Below are positions 1 to 5,156 of a stretch of 8,078 nt of DNA, piece by piece; within the stretch, counting starts at the first letter, position 1; each line of letters opens with the position of its first letter. The stretch covers positions 1 to 8,078 of the forward strand of contig JBDSYA010000073.1 in assembly GCA_039925865.1 (NCBI GenBank). Reading direction: 5' to 3'. The notes beneath the pieces were generated by a model, which searched no databases, was not told the origin of the DNA, and saw only the letters and a list, made by a program, of their open reading frames with translations. Both the position numbers and the translations under genes were made by a program. This DNA is from JBDSYA01 sp039925865. GTDB lineage: Bacteria > Bacteroidota > Ignavibacteria > Tepidaquicellales > Tepidaquicellaceae.

Positions 1-34
1 CTTCTGCCTTCTCTAAAACAACATTAAATTTCAT
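1..34 (-). CDS. Partial N-terminus, probable HicB-family antitoxin-like protein
   Basis: An ATG at 34-32 opens a minus-strand frame that runs off the window after 11 codons, reading MKFNVVLEKAE. This matches the usual opening of short HicB-family proteins, whose first beta strand typically reads MKF-x-VVLE and is followed by a glycine-rich turn. HicB proteins are antitoxins that neutralise the HicA RNA-binding toxin, or solitary proteins of the same fold. No HicA-like frame is visible in the 174 bases between this gene and sufD, so a toxin, if any, would have to lie beyond the window. Only 11 residues are visible, so the family call rests on N-terminal resemblance alone. Confidence 0.45.
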   Translation of the reverse strand, partial: MKFNVVLEKAE

Positions 35-110
35 AATTAATATTTGGTATATTTAATCAACTTAAAAACTCAAAAATAATTGTTGCTACATTGTCAAAAT
101 AATCCTGGGG

Positions 111-134
111 TTTACCGTTTATGGTCCGGTTAAA
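111..134. other. Weak hairpin between sufD and the HicB-like gene
   Basis: TTTACCG at 111-117 can pair with CGGTTAAA at 127-134 with one bulged base. It lies about 75 bases after the sufD stop. It could be part of a transcription end for the suf operon, but no T-tract follows it on the minus strand, so it is not a convincing intrinsic terminator. Confidence 0.2.
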
Positions 135-208
135 ATTGGAAATTATTCACGGAGTTTGTAAACGTCGAAATCAATATCTTTATGTAATTCTAAAGTTTCC
201 AAAGTTAT

Positions 209-1546
209 TTACTGTTTCTTCAGCTTCTTTTCTAATTTTTTAACTAACAGATCTTTCAGTTCACCCACCTTCACCGAATCAATCACATCACTTGCATAAG
301 CATAAAGTAAAAGTGTTCTTGCATGATCTTTACTAATTCCTCTTGATTGCAGATAAAACATTTCTTCTTCATTTAACTGCCCTGTAGTCGCACCGTGACT
401 GCATTTCACATCATCGGCAAATATTTCAAGCTGGGGCTTTGAATAAATTGTCGCATCATTGGAAAGTAAAATATTATTGTTCGACTGATAAGCATTTGTT
501 TTCTGCGCGTCTTCACGAACCATTATTTTTCCGTTAAAAACTCCTGTCGATCTGTCATCTAGAATTCCTTTATAAAGTTCATTGCTGTAACAATGCGGCA
601 TCTTATGATCGGCAAGCGTGTGATTATCAACATGCTGGTTTTGGGTTAACATATACAGCCCGTAAAAATGACATTCAGTATTTGAATCATTGAAAACAGA
701 ATTCAGATCATTCCGTGTAATTGCGCCTCCCCATGAAATTGTTGTGTTGGAAAACCTGCTGTCTTTTTCCTGCATAACCTGCGAAGTTCCGATATGATAA
801 GAATTATCTCCATCGTTTTGAATTTTATAATGTTCGACCTTCGAATTCTTATCACAAAAAATTTCAGTAACGGCATTTGTAAAGGAATGCTTATCTCCGA
901 TTGTATGATAATCCTCAATAACATTTACACTTGCGCCTTCTTCAGCTATAATTAAATTCCTAGGCTGAGAAAAATAATTTTCATTTCTTGCATCAGAAAT
1001 GTTTAGAATATGAACGGGCTCTTTTACTTCACTATTCTTCCTGACATATACAAACGCACCTTCTTTGGCAAATGCAGTATTCAAAGCAACAAGAGCGTGT
1101 GTTTTATAATCGGCGTATTTTGCAAAATGATTTTCAATTATTTTACTAAACTTATTCATCCCTTCTGAAAAACTTCCTATAAAAATGTCCTCATCATTTG
1201 ACACAATATTTGAAATATTTTTTTCAAACTGACCATTTACAAAGATCAGAAGATTAATGCCGGAAGATTTGATCATAAGATTTTCTATATCATCTTTCGT
1301 CAGACGCGTACCTGTTAATTCATACCCCTGTTTGTAATCATGCTTAAGTACCGGATTAAGATTTGTATACTTCCATTCTTCATGTTTCTTTAACGGGAAA
1401 CCCATAGCATTGAAGCTGGCTATCGCATCCTGTCTGATTTTATGAAATGAACTACCTGCCTCACCGTTAAGACTATTTTCAAACGCATGAAAATCAGTCA
1501 TAAGCTTCACCTTCAGATCAATATTTTCAGTTTCTATTTTTTCCAT
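209..1546 (-). CDS. sufD: SufD, Fe-S cluster assembly scaffold subunit
   Basis: SufD pairs with SufB and the SufC ATPase to form the SufBC2D complex, on which Fe-S clusters are built in the cytoplasm. The 445-residue length suits the family. An N-terminal helical part (about 1-75, with the EEWKYTN motif at 56-62) is followed by the right-handed beta-helix core and the C-terminal helical SufC-binding region. The signature KCSHGATTGQL begins at residue 381. Its His384 corresponds to the histidine needed for cluster assembly in E. coli SufD (His360). The hallmark RGISKDHAR follows at 402-410. ATG at 1546 lies 24 bases after the sufC stop, consistent with co-transcription. No clear Shine-Dalgarno sequence precedes it. 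The C-terminus is unusually lysine-rich (KKLEKKLKKQ). Confidence 0.95.
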   Translation of the reverse strand: MEKIETENIDLKVKLMTDFHAFENSLNGEAGSSFHKIRQDAIASFNAMGFPLKKHEEWKYTNLNPVLKHDYKQGYELTGTRLTKDDIENLMIKSSGINLLIFVNGQFEKNISNIVSNDEDIFIGSFSEGMNKFSKIIENHFAKYADYKTHALVALNTAFAKEGAFVYVRKNSEVKEPVHILNISDARNENYFSQPRNLIIAEEGASVNVIEDYHTIGDKHSFTNAVTEIFCDKNSKVEHYKIQNDGDNSYHIGTSQVMQEKDSRFSNTTISWGGAITRNDLNSVFNDSNTECHFYGLYMLTQNQHVDNHTLADHKMPHCYSNELYKGILDDRSTGVFNGKIMVREDAQKTNAYQSNNNILLSNDATIYSKPQLEIFADDVKCSHGATTGQLNEEEMFYLQSRGISKDHARTLLLYAYASDVIDSVKVGELKDLLVKKLEKKLKKQ

Positions 1547-1570
1547 TTACAAATTAATTTTTAAAATAAA

Positions 1571-2344
1571 TTAAACAACTGCTTCCGCGTGTGCTTCTTC
1601 GATCCAGTCATAACCCTGTTCTTCTAGTTTCAATGCCAATTCTTTACCTCCGGACTTTACTATTTTTCCGTCAAACATCACATGTACAAAATCCGGAACG
1701 ATATAATTAAGCAGTCTTTGATAGTGTGTTATTACAATGAAAGCGTTCTCTTTGGTTTTCAGTTTATTAACGCCTTCAGCTACAATTCTCAAAGCATCGA
1801 TGTCAAGTCCTGAATCTGTTTCATCCAGTATTGAAAGCTTTGGATTAAGCATTGCAAGCTGAAAGATCTCATTTCTCTTTTTTTCACCGCCTGAAAAACC
1901 AACGTTTACATAACGGCTCATCATTTTTGGTTCAATTTCTACAAGCTTGGCTTTTTCCTTCAGCATTTTCAAAAAATCAACTGAACTCATTGGCTCTTCA
2001 CCTTTTGATTTTCGTATTTCATTGACAGCAGTTTTCAAAAAATTTGTGTTTGACACACCGGGAATTTCAACAGGGTATTGAAATGCAAGAAATATTCCAA
2101 GCCGCGCTCTTTCCTCGGGCGCAAGATCAAGCAAATTCTGATTCTCAAACAAAACTTCACCGCCTTCAACATCATAACCTTGACGCCCTGTGATCACTGA
2201 TGCCAGTGTGCTTTTTCCTGAACCGTTAGGTCCCATTATTGCATGAACTTCTCCCGGGTTCACCTGAAGGTTCACTCCCTTTAAAATTTCTTTTCCGCCT
2301 TCGTCTGTTTCTACTTTTGCTTTTAAATTTTTTATCGTTAACAT
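1571..2344 (-). CDS. sufC: SufC, ATPase of the SUF Fe-S assembly complex
   Basis: SufC is a soluble ABC-type ATPase that binds SufB and SufD and drives the conformational change needed to build Fe-S clusters. All nucleotide-binding elements are present: Walker A GPNGSGKST at 38-46, Q-loop Gln89 in AFQYPVEIPG, ABC signature FSGGEKKR at 150-157, Walker B and D-loop LSILDETDSGLD at 170-181 with Glu175, and switch His207. The SufC-specific ETDSGLD sequence, in place of the usual EPTSGLD, separates it from transporter ATPases. Its 257 residues are typical. The purine-rich AAGAAG a few bases before ATG 2344 is a plausible ribosome binding site. The 57-bp gap to dinB is nearly pure AT and holds a 12-bp palindrome (2357-2368). 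Confidence 0.97.
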   Translation of the reverse strand: MLTIKNLKAKVETDEGGKEILKGVNLQVNPGEVHAIMGPNGSGKSTLASVITGRQGYDVEGGEVLFENQNLLDLAPEERARLGIFLAFQYPVEIPGVSNTNFLKTAVNEIRKSKGEEPMSSVDFLKMLKEKAKLVEIEPKMMSRYVNVGFSGGEKKRNEIFQLAMLNPKLSILDETDSGLDIDALRIVAEGVNKLKTKENAFIVITHYQRLLNYIVPDFVHVMFDGKIVKSGGKELALKLEEQGYDWIEEAHAEAVV

Positions 2345-2383
2345 TAATACTTCTTATTTATTAATAAAAATTTTTGATTCTTT

Positions 2384-2401
2384 TTTTCAAATTTTTGAAA
2401 A
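2384..2401. repeat. Perfect AT-rich inverted repeat after dinB
   Basis: TTTTCAAA at 2384-2391 and TTTGAAAA at 2394-2401 are perfect inverted copies with a 2-base loop, immediately beside the dinB stop codon. The hairpin is nearly all A/T and no T-tract follows on the minus strand. It may be a processing or attenuation site between dinB and sufC, or only a result of base composition. Confidence 0.3.
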
Positions 2402-2857
2402 TCAATTTTTTTCTTCCGGAGGCCATGCTCCAAGTGCCTGTCTTATAGCAAGTATTTTACCAAAATGCACTGCATTATGAACGGCAAGACAACTTAAATC
2501 ATCATGGATAGTTAATCCGGGCTCAATTTCCTTCTCCAGATTTCCTGCAACAGAAGTATACTCAATGATCTTTTTAACTCCGGAATGAAGTTTATTTACC
2601 AGATCTTCCCATTCTTTCAAATCAGTTGGAGTTCTTTCGGGAAACTTGTTGCCTTCCTTCCCGGAATCAACATTGTCCCGGACATTACTTATTACAGTAT
2701 CCTGCCATGTTGTCAGATGCCATAGTTCTTCATAAATCGAATGCGATACTCCTGACGGAATTGAATTTACCTGTTCTAATGTAAGACCATAAAGAAGTTT
2801 ATCTCTTGAAGGATATTCTCCTTTCAGAAAAAGATGTTCCCAGATATTCCATTTCAA
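2402..2857 (-). CDS. DinB-fold metal-binding protein, inside the suf operon
   Basis: This 151-residue protein has the size and pattern of the DinB/YfiT-like four-helix bundle superfamily. Members bind a divalent metal through three histidines, and some are thiol (for example bacillithiol) transferases. The second-helix motif SHSIYEELWHLTTWQ gives His47 (with His39 nearby), and AVHNAVHFGKILAIRQ gives His127 and His131, the usual H...HxxxH arrangement. The C-terminus ends in the typical GAWPP. No substrate can be inferred. No in-frame ATG occurs near the start: TTG at 2857-2855 is chosen because an in-frame TAG lies just upstream and AAAGG lies 9 bases before it. It sits between the GxxExxY cassette and sufC on the same strand, so it is probably transcribed with the suf genes, but a role in Fe-S assembly is speculative. 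Confidence 0.8.
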   Translation of the reverse strand: MKWNIWEHLFLKGEYPSRDKLLYGLTLEQVNSIPSGVSHSIYEELWHLTTWQDTVISNVRDNVDSGKEGNKFPERTPTDLKEWEDLVNKLHSGVKKIIEYTSVAGNLEKEIEPGLTIHDDLSCLAVHNAVHFGKILAIRQALGAWPPEEKN

Positions 2858-2885
2858 AATAATCTACCTTTAAAATAATCTACCT
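2856..2885. repeat. Tandem direct repeat, two 14-bp copies with 16-bp period
   Basis: AAAATAATCTACCT occurs at 2856-2869 and again at 2872-2885. The inner copy is the outer end of the left inverted repeat of the GxxExxY cassette, so the outer copy looks like a duplication of the cassette end. It overlaps the dinB start region. Confidence 0.85.
2867..2871 (-). promoter_or_regulatory. Ribosome binding site that supports the TTG start of dinB
   Basis: AAAGG on the minus strand (2871-2867) lies 9 bases before the TTG at 2857-2855. It is one of few Shine-Dalgarno-like sites in the window and supports the non-ATG start. It falls inside the tandem repeat formed by the end of the GxxExxY cassette. 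Confidence 0.5.
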
Positions 2886-2906
2886 CTAAGACTCGAAGAC
2901 TCTAAG
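2872..2906. repeat. Left inverted repeat of the GxxExxY cassette
   Basis: The core at 2882-2906 (ACCTCTAAGACTCGAAGACT, then CTAAG) matches the reverse complement of 3487-3511 at 21 of 25 positions. The outer AAAATAA at 2872-2878 also pairs with TTATTTT at 3511-3517 if a 4-base insertion is allowed on the left. The core is built of short, degenerate, nearly repeated words. Confidence 0.7.
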
Positions 2907-2919
2907 TTTTTGTGTAGGT

Positions 2920-3314
2920 TCAAATAATAAACCTCTTAATTCCTGACTTAATTAATGGAACATTAAAATTTATTAACATCCCTAAATGCTTTTTTGCAAG
3001 TTTCATATGGCTCAAAATTTGCGCATCAAATACAGCATTATATCAATAACTGCTTTTAGTTCACAAACAATTTTATCTTCAACCAAAACATCAATCCGAT
3101 ATCCTTCATCAAAGAGCAAATTGTCGTAACTAATTGGAATCTTTACTTGTGTTAAAAAATTAATATTTCTTTTCCCAAGTTCGTAACAAAAACATACTTC
3201 ATAAATTCTTTCGAAAAGACCAGGTCCTAAGTTTTTATGAACCTGAAAAGCACTATCAACAATTTCTTTTAATAAACTTTCTTCAAATTCAGTCGGGAAA
3301 TATTTCTCATACAT
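2920..3314 (-). pseudogene. GxxExxY family protein, frameshifted (PD-(D/E)XK nuclease-like)
   Basis: The frame from ATG 3314 gives 100 residues, stopping at 3012, with the family signature GLFERIY (Gly32, Glu35, Tyr38) and a nuclease-like core: Asp75 in GYRIDVLVE and Glu85-x-Lys87 in CELKAV. After residue 92 the frame drifts into LYLMRKF and stops. The expected continuation is present in the neighbouring frame: AVFDAQILSHMKLAKK and then LGMLINFNVPLIKSGIKRF, ending at the TGA at 2922-2920. Adding one base near 3037-3039 (most simply ATAATG back to ATAAATG) restores a 131-residue protein of normal family length that regains Gln99. The family's function is unknown; a nuclease role is only suggested by its fold class. 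A sequencing error is possible, as is a genuine inactivating deletion. Confidence 0.85.
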
Positions 3315-3331
3315 TATAGCACATAAAATTT

Positions 3332-3356
3332 ATTGAATAAATCTTAGGTCGTTGAG
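3332..3356 (+). repeat. Internal degenerate copy of the right repeat
   Basis: ATTGAATAAATCTTAGGTCG followed by TTGAG closely matches 3475-3501 in the same orientation, with two single-base gaps and one substitution. It lies just upstream of the GxxExxY start, so the leader holds a partial second copy of the cassette end. Confidence 0.65.
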
Positions 3357-3394
3357 TTTTATATCCTTCCTAGCCCGATGCTTATGGATATTCC

Positions 3395-3420
3395 ACCTCT
3401 GAGATTCAGGCCTCAAAGGT
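3395..3420. repeat. Internal hairpin built from repeat-like words
   Basis: ACCTCTGAG at 3395-3403 and CTCAAAGGT at 3412-3420 pair at 8 of 9 positions around an 8-base loop. Each arm resembles the outer tip of one cassette inverted repeat, so this may be two end remnants brought together. The rest of the 3315-3523 intergenic stretch is AT-rich without a gene. Confidence 0.5.
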
Positions 3421-3486
3421 TTTTGTATTTTCAAATAAAAAATCTAATTCATTACCATAAAAAATTTAAAATCCATTGAAATAAAT

Positions 3487-3517
3487 CTTAGTGTCTTTGA
3501 GCCTTTGAGGTTATTTT
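3487..3517. repeat. Right inverted repeat of the GxxExxY cassette
   Basis: CTTAGTGTCTTTGAGCCTTT and the following GAGGT (3487-3511) mirror 2882-2906 with 21 of 25 matches, extended by TTATTTT (3511-3517). It lies immediately downstream of sufB, 6 bases from its stop codon, and so would form part of the 3' end of any sufB message. Confidence 0.7.
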
Positions 3518-3523
3518 CCCTCC

Positions 3524-4969
3524 TTACCCGACACTTCCTTCAAGACTTATTGCAAGCAGCTTCTGAGCTTCGACAGCAAACTCCATTGGCAACTGATTCA
3601 AAACTTCTTTGGCGTAACCGTTTACGATCAATGCCACTGCATCTTCCTGAGATATGCCTCTCTGATTACAATAATACATAATATCTTCACCGATCTTTGA
3701 AGTAGTTGCTTCATGCTCGACGTGTGCGGATTTGTTTTTTATTTCGAAGTAAGGAAAGGTATGAGCACCGCATTTGTCACCCATCAGCAGTGAATCACAT
3801 TGAGAAAAGTTACGAGCATTATCCGCTCTTTTGCTTACCTGTACCAGTCCGCGATAACTATTATTGCTCTTACCTGCGGAGATTCCTTTTGAAACAATTC
3901 TGCTTTTTGTATTCTTTCCGATGTGCATCATTTTTGTTCCGGTGTCCGCCTGCTGCATGTTGTTGGTCAAAGCGACTGAATAAAATTCGCCGATCGAGTT
4001 ATCACCTTTTAAAATCACACTTGGATATTTCCACGTAATAGCCGACCCCGTCTCCACTTGTGTCCATGAAATTTTCGAATTATCTCCGGCGCAGATTCCT
4101 CTCTTAGTCACAAAATTATAAATACCGCCTTTACCATTTTTATCGCCGGGATACCAGTTTTGAACAGTCGAATATTTTATCTCTGCACCTTTTAAAGCTA
4201 TTAATTCAACTACAGCTGCATGTAACTGATTCTCATCTCTCATGGGAGCTGTACAACCTTCAAGGTAACTCACATAACTTCCTTCATCCGCAATAATCAA
4301 AGTTCTTTCAAACTGACCTGTATTTTCTGCATTTATTCTGAAATATGTCGATAGCTCCATAGGACATCTGACACCTTTTGGTATATACACAAAAGATCCG
4401 TCTGTAAAAACTGCGGAATTAAGGGCGGCAAAAAAATTATCACTTTGAGGAACAACAGATCCAAGATACTGATGAACGAGCATCGTATGATTTTCAATCG
4501 CTTCACTCATTGAGCAAAAAATTATTCCAAGTTCACCCAATTTTTCCTTATAAGTTGTCGCTACTGAAACACTGTCCATCACAGCATCGACGGCAACTCC
4601 GGCAAGCATCATTTGCTCTACAAGTGGAATTCCCAGTCTTTCATAAGTCCTTTTAATCTCCGGATCAAGATCGTCCAGACTGTTGAGAGTATTTTTTTTC
4701 TTTGGAGCAGCGTAATAAATAATATCGTTATAATCGATTTGAGGATAATGTACATTAGGCCATGTTGGTTCTTTCATATCAAGCCATAGTTTATAAGCTT
4801 TCAATCTCCACTCCAGCATTGACTCAGGTTCGTGTTTTTTATGCGAGATCATTCTTATAATTTCTTCATTGAGCCCTTTTGGAGCCAAATCCATTTCAAC
4901 ATCGGTAATAAATCCGTATTTATAATCGCTTGACGTAACTTTTTCGAGAATATCGACTTCCGTTTCCAT
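3524..4969 (-). CDS. sufB: SufB, Fe-S cluster assembly scaffold subunit
   Basis: SufB is the main scaffold of the SufBC2D complex; it accepts sulfur and builds the nascent cluster at its interface with SufD. The 481 residues cover the full family length. Cys239 in LEGCTAP corresponds to the sulfur-accepting cysteine of E. coli SufB (Cys254). Cys400 in MGDKCGAHTFPYFEIKN corresponds to the essential Cys405. Glu420 in HVEHEATTSKIGED corresponds to Glu434. The C-terminal RGISQEDAVALIVNGYAKEV is the usual SufC-binding helical part. It is first in the minus-strand cluster, so the operon promoter should lie in the 187-bp gap upstream, where the inverted repeat at 5005-5028 is found. It is separated from sufC by about 1.2 kb holding the cassette and dinB, whereas sufB and sufC usually adjoin. 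Confidence 0.97.
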   Translation of the reverse strand: METEVDILEKVTSSDYKYGFITDVEMDLAPKGLNEEIIRMISHKKHEPESMLEWRLKAYKLWLDMKEPTWPNVHYPQIDYNDIIYYAAPKKKNTLNSLDDLDPEIKRTYERLGIPLVEQMMLAGVAVDAVMDSVSVATTYKEKLGELGIIFCSMSEAIENHTMLVHQYLGSVVPQSDNFFAALNSAVFTDGSFVYIPKGVRCPMELSTYFRINAENTGQFERTLIIADEGSYVSYLEGCTAPMRDENQLHAAVVELIALKGAEIKYSTVQNWYPGDKNGKGGIYNFVTKRGICAGDNSKISWTQVETGSAITWKYPSVILKGDNSIGEFYSVALTNNMQQADTGTKMMHIGKNTKSRIVSKGISAGKSNNSYRGLVQVSKRADNARNFSQCDSLLMGDKCGAHTFPYFEIKNKSAHVEHEATTSKIGEDIMYYCNQRGISQEDAVALIVNGYAKEVLNQLPMEFAVEAQKLLAISLEGSVG

Positions 4970-5004
4970 CTTATTGTTAAATTGTTTTGATAAATTATTA
5001 ATTT

Positions 5005-5028
5005 AGACTAATTTAGTTTTATTAGTCT
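5005..5028. promoter_or_regulatory. Candidate operator upstream of sufB (IscR/Rrf2-like)
   Basis: AGACTAAT at 5005-5012 and ATTAGTCT at 5021-5028 are perfect inverted copies with an 8-base spacer, 36 bases upstream of the sufB start. The left arm begins GACTAATTTAGTT (5006-5018), which fits the core of the IscR type 1 operator, GACT-R-WWW-Y-AGTC, at 12 of 13 positions; the outer flanks fit poorly. Iron-sulfur regulators of the Rrf2 family control suf operons in many bacteria. No regulator gene is in the window, and no clear -10/-35 pair was recognised beside the site. It could also serve the divergent gene at 5157. Confidence 0.45.
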
Positions 5029-5156
5029 TAAAAATAAAGGAATTAAGAAAATTGGAATGCAGCAACGAATTAATCTGGTTTTAGTGAAAATTATAATACA
5101 ATCTGACTTTCTAATAAATTTACTTATTTGTTTCTGACTGAAAAATTTTTTAGTTT

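Larger units (their letters stand above)
2872..3517. mobile_element. Candidate repeat-bounded cassette carrying a GxxExxY gene
   Basis: About 645 bp between dinB and sufB is bounded by imperfect inverted repeats and contains a single gene, the frameshifted GxxExxY gene, plus further degenerate repeat copies upstream of it. The right end stops 6 bases short of the sufB stop codon; the left end reaches the dinB start. This is the layout expected of a small cassette inserted in an operon. No transposase is encoded and I see no clear target-site duplication, so movement would have to be driven from elsewhere, or the unit may no longer be mobile. The sequence shows the repeats and the gene; calling it mobile is inference. 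Confidence 0.45.

Noticed and set aside
92..97. TTGACA-like box on the minus strand before the HicB-like gene
   Set aside because: No acceptable -10 hexamer occurs 15-19 bases downstream, so it cannot be called a promoter.
703..924. Minus-strand 73-codon frame inside sufD
   Set aside because: It is out of frame within the conserved SufD core and has no recognisable domain.
3313..3318. Perfect TATAAT on the minus strand at the GxxExxY start
   Set aside because: It overlaps the ATG itself, so transcription would begin inside the gene, and no matching -35 lies 17 bases upstream.
2872..3517. Repeats around the GxxExxY gene considered as a CRISPR array
   Set aside because: The copies are few, in both orientations, degenerate and irregularly spaced, with a gene between them.
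2856..3530. Target-site duplication flanking the cassette
   Set aside because: The sequence outside the left repeat and the sequence after 3517 share no convincing direct repeat; the similar AAAATAA/TTATTTT words are inverted and belong to the repeats themselves.
3706..4038. Plus-strand 110-codon frame inside sufB
   Set aside because: It lies antisense to conserved SufB coding sequence, is cysteine- and arginine-rich with no recognisable family, and is explained as a shadow of sufB codon bias.
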